Positions 49,176 to 57,277 of a stretch of 64,000 nucleotides of DNA are shown piece by piece. The translations under genes and the position numbers were made by a program. How positions within the stretch are numbered: position 1 is the first letter of the stretch; each line of letters starts with the position of its first letter. Source of the DNA: Desulfurobacteriaceae bacterium. Its GTDB lineage: Bacteria > Aquificota > Aquificia > Desulfurobacteriales > Desulfurobacteriaceae. Where the stretch lies: contig JALUGO010000005.1 in assembly GCA_027051905.1 (NCBI GenBank), forward strand, positions 115,101 through 179,100, written 5' to 3'. The notes beneath the pieces were generated by a model. It saw nothing but the letters and a program-made list of their open reading frames with translations. It was not told the DNA's origin and did no database searches.

Positions 49176-49918
49176 GTTTCAAATTCAAAGCTCTCACCAA
49201 GGTAAATTTTCTTAACAAGATCCATATTTACTATATCTTTTGGCTCACCTTCTGCAATAATTCTACCCTTAGCAATAACATAAGCTCTATCAACAATCCT
49301 TAACGTCTCTCTAACGTTATGGTCTGTTATCAAAACGCCTATATCCATACTTTTTAGTTCAAGCACCAAGCTCTGAATATCTGATACGGCAATAGGATCT
49401 ATCCCGGCAAAAGGTTCGTCAAGAAGCAAAAACTTAGGATCAATCGTAAGAGCCCTGGCTATTTCTAAACGTCTCCTCTCGCCTCCTGAAAGAGAAGAGG
49501 CCTTCTGGTCTTTAAGATGGACAATACCAAACTTATCAAGCAGCCACTCCACTTTTTCGCGTATTTCCCCCTCAGTGTAACCGTGCATTTCCAGAACAGC
49601 TCTAAGGTTTTCTTCAACTGTTAGTTTTCTAAAGATTGACGGTTCCTGAGGTAAATAAGAAAGTCCCTTTCTAGCCCTCATATACGTTGGATCGTTTGTA
49701 ACGTCTTCTTCTCCTATTAGAACTCTACCACCATCTGGTTTAACAAGACCAACAATGCAGTAAAAAGTGGTTGTTTTTCCTGCACCGTTAGGTCCTAAGA
49801 GTCCTACAACTTCTCCTTCTTGAACCTCCACAGTGACATTCTCAACAACGGTCCTACGCCCAAACTTCTTTGTTATATTTTCCGCTTTCAAAAAATTTAA
49901 ATCAGCTACCTGATCCAC
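49160..49918 (-). CDS. lptB: LPS export ABC transporter ATP-binding protein LptB
   Basis: 252 residues. Walker A GPNGAGKTTTFY, signature LSGGERRRLEIARAL, Walker B LLLDEPFAGIDP and the H-loop LITDHNVRETL, all matching LptB, which powers LPS extraction from the inner membrane with LptFG. Start taken at GTG 49918; a TTG about 11 codons downstream is possible. It overlaps lptA by 17 bases. lptF/lptG are not in the window. Confidence 0.93.
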   Translation of the reverse strand: MDQVADLNFLKAENITKKFGRRTVVENVTVEVQEGEVVGLLGPNGAGKTTTFYCIVGLVKPDGGRVLIGEEDVTNDPTYMRARKGLSYLPQEPSIFRKLTVEENLRAVLEMHGYTEGEIREKVEWLLDKFGIVHLKDQKASSLSGGERRRLEIARALTIDPKFLLLDEPFAGIDPIAVSDIQSLVLELKSMDIGVLITDHNVRETLRIVDRAYVIAKGRIIAEGEPKDIVNMDLVKKIYLGESFEFETHSTL

Positions 49919-50387
49919 CTTTATTCTCCTCAGGGTAAATCACTGTTTTTACCCTCTGCTCTACCCCTTCAACTTTAACTTCGCCATTTTTGTAGGCTAT
50001 TATTTTGTCTCCTATTATCACGTTGTCCTCTTGCTTAAGTTTTGCATTTCCTATAAGAACAACTTTTTCCTGAGCAGGGTAGTAAAAAAGTTTCTTACAC
50101 CATCCCTCTCCTCTGGGATCCTTTATATAAACGTTGCCTTCTACAATGATCTTTCTTATATGTTTACCTGTAGAATCAAAATAGATTGTAAGTTTATCAC
50201 CCTTTATTACAGTGTTCCCATGCTGAGCAATCACGTTACCTACGTAGTAAGCTATTTTCTTCTTATCACTGTAAGTTAATTTCTGAGCTTCAATAACAAC
50301 TGGAACAGTCTTTTCAGAAGCTAAAGTAATTGGCGAAATTCCCAAAACAACTGTAAGAATTAGTAGGATTAGAAAATCTCTTCTCAC
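49902..50387 (-). CDS. lptA: LptA/OstA-domain periplasmic LPS bridge protein
   Basis: 161 residues with a signal peptide (RRDFLILLILTVVLGISPI, cleavage near ASEKT). The mature part is a series of short beta strands typical of the OstA/LptA jellyroll: IEAQKLTYSDKKKIAYYVGN, VIKGDKLTIYFD and KEDNVIIGDKII-like units. LptA oligomers bridge the periplasm between LptC and LptD. It overlaps lptC by four bases and lptB by 17. Confidence 0.86.
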   Translation of the reverse strand: MRRDFLILLILTVVLGISPITLASEKTVPVVIEAQKLTYSDKKKIAYYVGNVIAQHGNTVIKGDKLTIYFDSTGKHIRKIIVEGNVYIKDPRGEGWCKKLFYYPAQEKVVLIGNAKLKQEDNVIIGDKIIAYKNGEVKVEGVEQRVKTVIYPEENKGGSGS

Positions 50388-50914
50388 TTTGAAACCTCTC
50401 TAATCACGGTTTTAACATGTTTCAGAATTACAATCTTATCTTCACTTACGTCTATTTTACAAATTTTCCCCTTTGAAGAGTTAACATTATTATAAACTGC
50501 CCTACAGCCTTTATCTGTTTTGAAAAGCTGTCTTCTGAGATCATAAATTCCACCTTTTGAATCTGCTTTAAAGTTTTCATCAAATAGTGTAACATTATCC
50601 AGATAAACTATTCCTTTATCTCTATGAAGAATTGCTCTGGAGGATTCTATTATTACTCTGTTCTTTAAGTAAATAGTTAAAACTGGATTATTTAGTTTGA
50701 TAATATTTTTACCCACAAAGGTGGCTTTTGGAGCAATCAATTCCCATTTATTCTTCCCTGTTGCTTCAAGTTTAAATTTTTCTACTGTTTGAGTTTTATG
50801 TTGAGGTACTTTTATCTTTTCAGGGGGAGCTTCTTTTCTTGAAACAAATACTAAAAATGGCAAAAATGAAATAACCGCCATAGTTAGTGCTAATCTGTAA
50901 AGCTTCTCTCTCAT
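50384..50914 (-). CDS. lptC: LPS export system protein LptC
   Basis: 176 residues. An N-terminal membrane anchor (YRLALTMAVISFLPFLVFVS) is followed by a beta-rich periplasmic domain with FKLEATGKNKWELIAPKATF, AILHRDKGIVYLDNVTLFDE and GGIYDLRRQLF, matching the LptC (DUF1239) jellyroll. The position between kdsC and lptA is the standard order. It overlaps kdsC by one base (TAATG). Confidence 0.88.
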   Translation of the reverse strand: MREKLYRLALTMAVISFLPFLVFVSRKEAPPEKIKVPQHKTQTVEKFKLEATGKNKWELIAPKATFVGKNIIKLNNPVLTIYLKNRVIIESSRAILHRDKGIVYLDNVTLFDENFKADSKGGIYDLRRQLFKTDKGCRAVYNNVNSSKGKICKIDVSEDKIVILKHVKTVIREVSK

Positions 50915-51378
50915 TAGATTTTCTCTTTCAGAATAAACTCCACAAACTCTCTAACTGCTCCCATCCCTCCAGGAGATCGGGAAACGAAATTTACAAGAAC
51001 TTTAACTTCAGGAACTGCATCAGAGGGAGCTCCACTCAACCCCACCTTTTTCAAAAGAGGCAGATCCGGCAGGTCATCTCCCATCGCAGCAGTCTCAGAA
51101 AAATCGAGGGAGCGATTTTTTAAAAATTCCTCTGCAAGAGAGAGCTTATCTGAAACTCCCTGATAAATATGCTCTACTCCAAGCTCTCTACATCTCTTTT
51201 CAACTTGAGAGGAAAAACGCCCCGATAGAACAACAACCTCCATACCACTGTTCAGGGCTTTAACGATTCCATAGCCATCTTTAACGTTAAACCTTTTTAC
51301 CTCTCTACCGTAAACGTCGTAAGTTATGGTTCCATCGGTCAAAACTCCGTCAACATCAAGAAATAGGACTTTTACCAT
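50914..51378 (-). CDS. kdsC: 3-deoxy-D-manno-octulosonate 8-phosphate phosphatase
   Basis: 154 residues. HAD-superfamily motif I LDVDGVLTDGTI, motif II VLSGRFSS, motif III region KLSLAEEFL and motif IV MGDDLPDLPLL. The lack of a cap domain fits tetrameric KdsC, which makes free KDO for LPS inner core. ATG 51378 lies inside one copy of a 13-bp repeat (51365-51377). It starts the kdsC-lptC-lptA-lptB operon. Confidence 0.92.
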   Translation of the reverse strand: MVKVLFLDVDGVLTDGTITYDVYGREVKRFNVKDGYGIVKALNSGMEVVVLSGRFSSQVEKRCRELGVEHIYQGVSDKLSLAEEFLKNRSLDFSETAAMGDDLPDLPLLKKVGLSGAPSDAVPEVKVLVNFVSRSPGGMGAVREFVEFILKEKI

Positions 51379-51497
51379 TCAAATCCCCCGCTGCCTAGGA
51401 TCTCCCTCAACCTTTCAGGTGTATCAACGAGGGCAATGCCCTCCTTTTTGCAGGCTTCTCGAAAGTCTGAATCAATGGCATCGAAGGACTTTTACCA
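51365..51497. repeat. 120-bp segment bounded by 13-bp direct repeats
   Basis: AGGACTTTTACCA occurs at 51365-51377 and again at 51485-51497, exactly 120 bases apart. On the minus strand each copy supplies a TGG TAA stop: the right copy ends the metallophosphoesterase gene, the left copy ends the orphan fragment at 51372 and includes the kdsC start. This suggests recombination or duplication at kdsC's 5' border. Confidence 0.7.
51372..51491 (-). pseudogene. 39-codon orphan C-terminal fragment between metallophosphoesterase and kdsC
   Basis: Directly after the metallophosphoesterase TAA and in the same frame, 39 sense codons encode a protein-like tail containing AIDSDFREACKKEGIALVD and TPERLREILG before stopping at TAA 51372-51374 and overlapping the kdsC start. 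The overlap with kdsC looks like an original gene border, so this is probably the 3' remnant of a gene that once preceded kdsC. The DSDF...GI.LVDTPE arrangement is faintly like PIN-domain C-termini, but I do not assign it. Confidence 0.5.
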
Positions 51498-52043
51498 CAG
51501 AGGAAGCTCCTCCTCTGAAACCGCTCTATGACCGGCAAATTCAACATTTACGTTAAAGCATTTTACACCATTTAGATGGCATCCGCAGAAAACCCCGTAA
51601 GGGTTCCAGTGAACGTGACCATGGATTAAAAGTGAACAGTTCTCCTTTTTGTAAATTTCTGTTACCCTTTCCTGGAGCTCCCTGTATCTATAGGTCCTCA
51701 AATCTCTGGAAGGAAAATGGCAGAGAAGAACTTTTTTCGAACCGATATAGATAGAGGTTGAAAACTCAACAATCTCATCGAAGTAGAGCTCTAAATTCTT
51801 AAAGTGCCAATCGTGATTTCCCTTTATCAGGACTTTTCGGCCGGGGAGCTCCCTCCACCTTTTCAAAAGTTCCTCAGAATTTTCCCAGGAAAAATCTCCC
51901 AGGTGGTATAGAACATCCCCCGGTTTTAACTGACGTCTCAGGTTTTCCAGTATAACCTGCTCAAACCCCGGTTTTCTCTTCAGGGGACAGAGCCTGAGGA
52001 TATTTCTGTGAAAAAAATGGGTATCAGAAATAAAGAACTTCAT
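51492..52043 (-). CDS. Calcineurin-like metallophosphoesterase
   Basis: 183 residues. All five metal-binding blocks are present: FISDTHFFH, LGDFSW, GNHDWHF, LLCHFPS and IHGHVHWN. The size and KGNHD/GHVH layout match small MJ0037/YfcE-like phosphoesterases often found next to phages and metabolic genes; the substrate is unknown. Its stop codon lies in the right copy of a 13-bp repeat, and its 5' side abuts the terminator of the peroxidase gene, so its neighbours may have changed recently. Confidence 0.85.
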   Translation of the reverse strand: MKFFISDTHFFHRNILRLCPLKRKPGFEQVILENLRRQLKPGDVLYHLGDFSWENSEELLKRWRELPGRKVLIKGNHDWHFKNLELYFDEIVEFSTSIYIGSKKVLLCHFPSRDLRTYRYRELQERVTEIYKKENCSLLIHGHVHWNPYGVFCGCHLNGVKCFNVNVEFAGHRAVSEEELPLW

Positions 52044-52058
52044 GGAAATGAATTATAT

Positions 52059-52083
52059 AAAGGCCTGCACAGAGCAGGCCTTT
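52059..52083 (-). terminator. Rho-independent-type terminator after the cytochrome c peroxidase gene
   Basis: AAAGGCCTGC and GCAGGCCTTT form a 10-bp perfect stem with a 5-base loop, 3 bases after the peroxidase stop codon. On the minus strand it is followed by an AT-rich stretch (TATATAATT). Confidence 0.8.
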
Positions 52084-52086
52084 AGA

Positions 52087-53319
52087 TTATTCAGGATTGT
52101 TGCCGGGAAGCTGAGGAAGTATTCTTGCTTCAAGAGGAACTTTTCCTGTGAGAGAACGGAGAAACGCAGCAATCTTCTTAGCCTCTGCGTCTGAGAGCCT
52201 TTTACCAAGCTCCTTCTCTGCCATTATTTTAACGGCTTCTTCGAGGCTGTTTATAGAACCGTCGTGGAAGTAGGGAGCGGTAACTGCAACGTTCAGAAGC
52301 TGAGGAGTTCTAAACTTATACTTGTCTGCCGGGTTCTTCGTTACCTTATAACGGCCAAGGTCGTTGTTCCACTTGAACTTGTGGAACTGACCATCGGAAA
52401 GAACAGGGCCGTTGTGGCAGGCTGTGCAACCATACCTAACAAAAAGGGCCATACCCTCCTTCTGCTCTTTTGTAAGGGCATTTGTTTCTCCAAGAAGGTA
52501 TCTCTGGAACGGAGAATTTGGAGTGTTAAGAGTCCTCTCAAATGCAGCTATGGCCTTTACAATGTTTTTAAAAGTAACAGGATCCTTCTCTCCCGGAAAC
52601 GCCTTCTTAAAGAGCTCAACATACTCAGGAATTGCCTTGAGCCTGCGGATAACCAGCTCAGGAGTAGCGTTCATCTCCACATGTGCCTGAATAGGACCTT
52701 TTGCCTGCTCCTCTAAAGTGGGAGCCCTGCCATCCCAGAACTGAACCTTTAAAAAGCCGGAGTTCAAAGTTGTGGGAGCGTTCCTTCCTCCCGTTTTCCA
52801 GTGATCTCCAAGGGAAGTTTTAACGTTGTCATCTCCGCCTAAAGAAAGGTTGTGGCAGGTATTACACGAGATAATCTTGCTCCTTGAAAGACGAGGATCG
52901 TAGTAGAGCATCTTTCCGAGCTTTACCTTTTCCGGCGTTAGTGGGTTATCTGCCGGAACTGGAGGCAGTGCTGGGAGAGGTTTGAAAAAGCGTTTGTATT
53001 TAGCGTAAGGGTCAGCTTCTGAAACTGCTCTGGAGCCGGATTTCTTTACGCTTTTTCTGGAAACGTGATGGGTGGAAACTCCATAAAGCTCCTCTGCAGC
53101 CTTTTCATAGGGAAGACCAGCTGGCATTTTTCCTTTAGAGACTACCTCCTTGACTTTACTCAGAAAAGCTCCCTTTGAGTGGAAAGTTTTTAAAAGTTTC
53201 TCTTTCGTTGGGGCAACCACTCCGTTATGACATCCTGAGCAGTTAGTCTCCCAGACCCCGGCTTTTGCTCCTGTTGCTGAAATTAAAACGGCAGAAAGCA
53301 TTATAAGAGCCTTTCTCAT
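52087..53319 (-). CDS. MauG/CcpA-type cytochrome c peroxidase with an additional N-terminal haem site
   Basis: 410 residues from ATG 53319, chosen because a signal peptide (MRKALIMLSAVLISATGAKA) starts there after AGGAGGGAG. Three CxxCH haem motifs: CSGCH at 27-31, CNTCH near 151 and CTACH near 297. The last two belong to the standard di-haem peroxidase pair; the first adds a small mono-haem domain, as in tri-haem quinol or cytochrome c peroxidases. The PYFHDGSI block near the C-terminus also fits. It probably reduces hydrogen peroxide in the periplasm using quinol or cytochrome electrons. Confidence 0.9.
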   Translation of the reverse strand: MRKALIMLSAVLISATGAKAGVWETNCSGCHNGVVAPTKEKLLKTFHSKGAFLSKVKEVVSKGKMPAGLPYEKAAEELYGVSTHHVSRKSVKKSGSRAVSEADPYAKYKRFFKPLPALPPVPADNPLTPEKVKLGKMLYYDPRLSRSKIISCNTCHNLSLGGDDNVKTSLGDHWKTGGRNAPTTLNSGFLKVQFWDGRAPTLEEQAKGPIQAHVEMNATPELVIRRLKAIPEYVELFKKAFPGEKDPVTFKNIVKAIAAFERTLNTPNSPFQRYLLGETNALTKEQKEGMALFVRYGCTACHNGPVLSDGQFHKFKWNNDLGRYKVTKNPADKYKFRTPQLLNVAVTAPYFHDGSINSLEEAVKIMAEKELGKRLSDAEAKKIAAFLRSLTGKVPLEARILPQLPGNNPE

Positions 53320-53368
53320 AACTCCCTCCTTCGAAAAATACGGTTTCAACCTTAATTTAAAAATTAGG

Positions 53369-54010
53369 CTATTGCAAAAAGATTTCAAGTAGCCCTAACT
53401 CGTCTGAAACTCTTGATACATCCTGACAGAAGCTAAAGGGAACCACAGGAACTGTAAGAAGGCGCTTAAGGCTCTGAAGATTGGTCTGAAAGCTCTCGTC
53501 AAAGCGCTTGTAGCTGTTTAAAACAACTCCTAGGATCTTCAAACCGGCGCTCTGACACACATTTACAGTAAGGAGAGTATGGTTTATAACCCCCAGCTTG
53601 TTTAAAGCCACAACAACAACGGGCAACGAAAGCTCTACGGCAAGATCAAGAAACGAGAACTCCCAGGTTATCGGAACCATAATTCCGCCAGCACCTTCTA
53701 TAATTGCAGGGGATCGGGAGAGGAGCTCCCTGCAGGCTTCAATTATCCTGTTTTTATCAATCTCAACTCCCTCTACTTCTGCTGCCACAGACGGAGCAAG
53801 CGGCTCTCTAAAGGAGTAAACCGGTTTTAAACTGCAGCCAGAAGCCTTTGACAGTTTCTCTGCATCCTCACACGTAGGAGAACAACCAGTCTCAACAGGT
53901 TTAAAACCTAAAACCCCAACTCCCCTTTTTCTCAAAAATTTAACCAAACAGCTGGAAAAAAAGGTCTTTCCAACTCCCGTATCTGTTCCTGTAACAAAAA
54001 TACCCCTCAT
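53369..54010 (-). CDS. bioD: ATP-dependent dethiobiotin synthetase
   Basis: 213 residues. P-loop GTDTGVGKTFFSS at residues 7-19, KPVETGCSP and EGAGGIMVPI match BioD, which closes the ureido ring from DAPA and CO2 in biotin synthesis. The ATG start overlaps the fliT-like stop (ATGA), placing bioD at the end of the flagellar filament gene run; other bio genes are absent. The peroxidase gene follows after a 49-base gap. Confidence 0.93.
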   Translation of the reverse strand: MRGIFVTGTDTGVGKTFFSSCLVKFLRKRGVGVLGFKPVETGCSPTCEDAEKLSKASGCSLKPVYSFREPLAPSVAAEVEGVEIDKNRIIEACRELLSRSPAIIEGAGGIMVPITWEFSFLDLAVELSLPVVVVALNKLGVINHTLLTVNVCQSAGLKILGVVLNSYKRFDESFQTNLQSLKRLLTVPVVPFSFCQDVSRVSDELGLLEIFLQ

Positions 54011-54252
54011 TTTAGGTAGCTCTTCCTGACTTTAAGTTTATTTGCCATCTCACAATGAATGTAATGCTCAAGTTTCTTAATCCTTTCAGTATAAAATTCC
54101 AGAAACGATAGAATTTTTTTCTTATCTTCTTCGGAAAAACCAGCAACGTTTTCTGAGAGATCCTGAATCAAAGATGAGGCTTCAGAAAATCTTTCGGTTT
54201 CAAGAAGAAAAGATATCTCTTTAAGCTTACCTTCTACTTTATCTCTTCCCAA
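54007..54252 (-). CDS. Small helical protein, possible FliT-like flagellar chaperone
   Basis: 81 residues from TTG 54252. Entirely helical, charged, with MGRDKVEGKLKEISFLLETE and LSFLEFYTERIKKLEHYI. It sits directly after fliS (19-base overlap), the place of FliT in many flagellar operons. FliT chaperones bind FliD. There is no sequence signature I can cite, so the assignment rests on position, size and helix content. The start has no good Shine-Dalgarno sequence and probably depends on coupling. Confidence 0.5.
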   Translation of the reverse strand: MGRDKVEGKLKEISFLLETERFSEASSLIQDLSENVAGFSEEDKKKILSFLEFYTERIKKLEHYIHCEMANKLKVRKSYLK

Positions 54253-54584
54253 GCCGATTTCACCGTCTCAAGCATTTCTATAGCCGTCTCAAGGAGCGTC
54301 CTATCGTTCCGTCCATTTGCTATGATCAGCATATCAAGGAGGTAATCATAAAACTGCCTAAGAGCTTTAGCTACCTCTCCACCATTTTCCATATCAAGAG
54401 AGGCATTTAATACACGAATAATCTTATCAGCTCTGGCTATTGCGTTAACTTTACCAACCACGTCATCTCTATCCATAGACTCAAGAGCCTCTTTAAGAAG
54501 AAGAATTACCTTATCGTATAGCATTACAACTCTTTCTACCGGAGATGCAACTTCAACCTGCATCTTTAGATAAGGATTTTCCAT
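54234..54584 (-). CDS. fliS: Flagellar export chaperone FliS
   Basis: 116 residues from ATG 54584 (GGAG upstream); a TTG four codons earlier is possible. The N-terminal NPYLKMQVEVASPVERVVMLYD is the FliS start pattern (Y...V..ASP..L...LYD), followed by helices with AIARADKIIRVLNASLDME and LRQFYDYLLDMLIIAN. FliS binds the disordered C-terminus of flagellin to keep it unfolded for export. It lies 15 bases after fliD. Confidence 0.93.
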   Translation of the reverse strand: MENPYLKMQVEVASPVERVVMLYDKVILLLKEALESMDRDDVVGKVNAIARADKIIRVLNASLDMENGGEVAKALRQFYDYLLDMLIIANGRNDRTLLETAIEMLETVKSAWEEIK

Positions 54585-54599
54585 TCTGAACTCCAAATG

Positions 54600-55943
54600 T
54601 TAAGAATTTGTGCCGTTTGAAGGAAGAAGGGAAACCTGGCCAAAAGTCGCTGAAAGTTTAGCCCTTATCTCTTCCATTTGCTGCTGAAACAGCTGAAGCT
54701 GAATAAGTTGCTGCTTTAAAGTTTCAATCCTTTCATTCAAAAGCTTATTCATAAGGGCTATTTGATCTTCCAGAGAATTTTTCCTATCGTTAAGGTTATC
54801 TATACTTAACTCAACAGGGCTGTCAGGGCTTTTAAGATAGATCAGATAATCGTAAAGAGATGCTTTTAAGTCCTGCATGGCTGATTCCAAAACTTCAGGG
54901 GATTCCTTTTCAAGAGAAGTTAACTTATCAGACTTAATAGAAATATGGCCAGTATCTTTATCAATCTCAAGGAGATTTAAATTAAACAGAGGTTGTAGTT
55001 TCGAGAGAATAGAAGACCTAATCATCTGAAGTGTAAAATCCCCTGATAGAACCCCGTCTTTACCACCTTCCTTCTGGACGAAATCAACTATATCGTTGTA
55101 TGCCTGTATAAAACTATGAAGAGCATTCTCAAATTTAGAAGTATCTTCAGAAACGTTTACAACAGCAGTCCCGATCCTCTTAACCGTAAAAGAAACTCCT
55201 GGAATGGCCTCAGAAAAGGTATTATCAGGACTTGTCAGAGTTTTATCAAAAAGGTTTATTTGTGCGTCAGAAGCGGTTTGAACGTGACTATCTGAATAAT
55301 CGCTCCCTATTTGAAGTTGATCAAGAAGATCACCATCTCCAACTTCTTGAAGCTCTATACTATTAGCTGCACCAGTGTCTTTACCCATCAGAAGAAGGTA
55401 ATAGGAGCTCCCATCAAAAACCATCGAAGCTCTAACCTTATCCTGAGCTGAATTAATTGCACTAACAATCTCCTCAAGAGTCGAAGGTTTTGAAGAATCA
55501 TCTACATCAGTATCGTAGTCTATAGTGGCAACAACCTCTCCTGCGTAGCTTATCTGAAGAGTCCCGGAAGCAGAAGCTACAGCCTCATCCGTTGATTTTC
55601 CGTTCTGAGACAGCCAGATATCATTTTTTGCAAGCTGCTCAACCTCAACAGTATAACTTCCAGGAATAGCCTTAAGTTCATCGGTTATATTAACAGACAG
55701 TATATTCTCATCTGAAGAACTTACACTCTTTCCCTCTACGGGAGCAGAAATTAAACTGTTAAAAGCACTATAAAAGTTTTCAATTTTTGATTCAAAGTCC
55801 TGATATGATTTAATCTTACTGTCAATCTCTGACTCTTGAGATTGAAGAAGTTGAATAGGCAAACTATTAGCCCGATAATACATTTCAAGAATATTCCGGT
55901 AGTCAAAACTTCCTAAATTACTTATATAGATTTCTCCTGCCAT
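54600..55943 (-). CDS. fliD: Flagellar hook-associated protein 2 (filament cap)
   Basis: 447 residues from ATG 55943. N-terminal FliD_N region with SFDYRNILEMYYRANSLPIQ and a coiled coil, a central domain with VEVEQLAKNDIWLS and GVSFTVKRIGTAVVNVSED, and FliD_C with AYNDIVDFVQKEGGKDGVLSGD. The C-terminal coiled coil has SLEDQIALMNKLLNERIETLK. The cap protein guides flagellin folding at the filament tip. It is 11 bases after flaG. Confidence 0.92.
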   Translation of the reverse strand: MAGEIYISNLGSFDYRNILEMYYRANSLPIQLLQSQESEIDSKIKSYQDFESKIENFYSAFNSLISAPVEGKSVSSSDENILSVNITDELKAIPGSYTVEVEQLAKNDIWLSQNGKSTDEAVASASGTLQISYAGEVVATIDYDTDVDDSSKPSTLEEIVSAINSAQDKVRASMVFDGSSYYLLLMGKDTGAANSIELQEVGDGDLLDQLQIGSDYSDSHVQTASDAQINLFDKTLTSPDNTFSEAIPGVSFTVKRIGTAVVNVSEDTSKFENALHSFIQAYNDIVDFVQKEGGKDGVLSGDFTLQMIRSSILSKLQPLFNLNLLEIDKDTGHISIKSDKLTSLEKESPEVLESAMQDLKASLYDYLIYLKSPDSPVELSIDNLNDRKNSLEDQIALMNKLLNERIETLKQQLIQLQLFQQQMEEIRAKLSATFGQVSLLPSNGTNS

Positions 55944-55954
55944 TTTTCTACCTA

Positions 55955-56323
55955 TCAAACCTTGTTATTGTAAAGTAACCCCGCTATTTCGTCTAAATAC
56001 TTAGCAATCTTCAAAACATACTCAGGAGGTATTTGTCTTATAACTTTTTTTGTTTCCTTATCTATAACTTTTACTACAACCATATCTGTATCTTTATCGA
56101 TTGATATCTTGAGTTGAGTGTTTAACATAGTTAATTTCTTCTCTAGCTCTTTTATCAACTCTTCAAGCATTTTAGGAGAAATATCTTTCATGTTATCCTT
56201 TTCATTTCTTCCATGTTGTAAAACTCTTTCAGACTTATCATACTTCAACCCCTGGATACCATGCATATTCTGAACATTCATCTCGATTGAAGACTGAACG
56301 TTAGAAATCGACTTAACATCCAT
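55955..56323 (-). CDS. flaG: FlaG-family protein
   Basis: 122 residues. The C-terminal half has LKISIDKDTDMVVVKVIDKE and VIRQIPPEYVLKIAKYLDE, the FlaG signature (VIRQIP). The N-terminal ~50 residues are polar and disordered-looking. FlaG influences filament length in several bacteria, but its mechanism is unclear. It lies after the fliC terminator and before fliD. GGCGGGGTAG precedes the ATG. Confidence 0.88.
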   Translation of the reverse strand: MDVKSISNVQSSIEMNVQNMHGIQGLKYDKSERVLQHGRNEKDNMKDISPKMLEELIKELEKKLTMLNTQLKISIDKDTDMVVVKVIDKETKKVIRQIPPEYVLKIAKYLDEIAGLLYNNKV

Positions 56324-56347
56324 TTTCTACCCCGCCAAAAGTTAAAA

Positions 56348-56373
56348 GATGGGAGAGGCTAACCTCTCCCATC
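56348..56373 (-). terminator. Flagellin terminator
   Basis: An 11-bp perfect stem (GATGGGAGAGG / CCTCTCCCATC) with CTAA tetraloop, 18 bases after the fliC stop on the minus strand, followed by TTTT (plus-strand AAAA 56344-56347). This fits a Rho-independent terminator that would give high fliC mRNA and lower read-through into flaG-fliD. Confidence 0.85.
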
Positions 56374-56391
56374 CCTGTAATTTATACCAAA

Positions 56392-57252
56392 TTACCTGAG
56401 AAGCTGAAGAACAAGCTGAGGAAGCTGGTTGGCCTGGGCAAGCATAGCGGTTCCAGACTGCATGAGAATCTGATTCCTTGTAAACTCAGACATCTCCTTA
56501 GCAAAGTCAACGTTCCTGATTCTGGACTCAGCTTCCTGAACGTTAATTCTCTGGCTTTCATTGTTTGTAATTATCTTCTCAAGCTCAATCTGGTAGGAAC
56601 CGAACTTGGCATTAAGTTTATCAATCTCTTTAATGAGCGCATCAACAGTGCTGATTGTAGCTTCCGCCTTTGTCTGGCTTGTAACGTCTAACGTGTAGGC
56701 TGTAGTTCCAAGTGTAATTGTTGAAGGGGCATTAGTATCTGCTGCAGCAGCAGCCGCAGCTGTCGCTCCCTGCATAACAAGAGTTTGTTCTGTTCTTCCA
56801 CCGTAGTGAATTGTAAAGCTAACTGCTGTTCCAGAGCTAAAAAGATTAATACCGTTAAATTCTGTATCTTTAAAGATCTTTCCTATAACATCAACAAGCT
56901 TGTTAATATCCTGTTGAATAATCTTTCTTGTTGCATTATCCTGAGAGTCGTTTGCAGCTTCAATAGCTTTACTCTTGATGTCGTTGAGAATGTTGTAAAC
57001 GTTTGTAAGAGCTGACTGGGCAATTTGAGCTATAGAAATACCATCCTGAGAGTTTCTTGTAGCCTGCTCCAGAGAGATTGCGTAAGTTTTAAGCTGATCA
57101 GCAATGTAAAGTCCTGCAGCATCATCAGCAGCTCTGTTGATCCTGTAACCTGTTGCAAGCCTTTCAAGAGCTTTATTCATGTTGTATTCTGTCTGCAGGA
57201 GATTAAAGTGGGTAAAATCTGCCTGGTAGTTGTAGTTAATCCTCAGCGCCAT
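56392..57252 (-). CDS. fliC: Flagellin
   Basis: 286 residues, a minimal flagellin. The N-terminal D0/D1 domain has MNKALERLATGYRINRAADD and AAGLYIADQL, and the C-terminal D1/D0 has AESRIRNVDFAKEMSEFTRN and GTAMLAQANQLPQLVLQLL. The short variable middle (about 140-210) holds a run of eight or more alanines near 165 followed by Thr/Ser-rich sequence, candidate sites for O-glycosylation. SD GCGGAGG lies before the ATG. It is transcribed from a sigma-28-type promoter (57288-57314), ends in a strong hairpin, and lies directly downstream of the transferase cluster. Confidence 0.95.
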   Translation of the reverse strand: MALRINYNYQADFTHFNLLQTEYNMNKALERLATGYRINRAADDAAGLYIADQLKTYAISLEQATRNSQDGISIAQIAQSALTNVYNILNDIKSKAIEAANDSQDNATRKIIQQDINKLVDVIGKIFKDTEFNGINLFSSGTAVSFTIHYGGRTEQTLVMQGATAAAAAAADTNAPSTITLGTTAYTLDVTSQTKAEATISTVDALIKEIDKLNAKFGSYQIELEKIITNNESQRINVQEAESRIRNVDFAKEMSEFTRNQILMQSGTAMLAQANQLPQLVLQLLR

Positions 57253-57277
57253 GACCTACCTCCGCAAGTTAGTTTTT

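Noticed and set aside
51365..51497. 13-bp repeats as target-site duplications of an inserted element
   Set aside because: The enclosed 120 bp has no terminal inverted repeats and encodes a gene tail in frame; recombination at a repeated word is a better fit.
52264..52716. Plus-strand frame of 150 codons over the cytochrome c peroxidase
   Set aside because: Antisense to a gene with three CxxCH motifs; no start signal.
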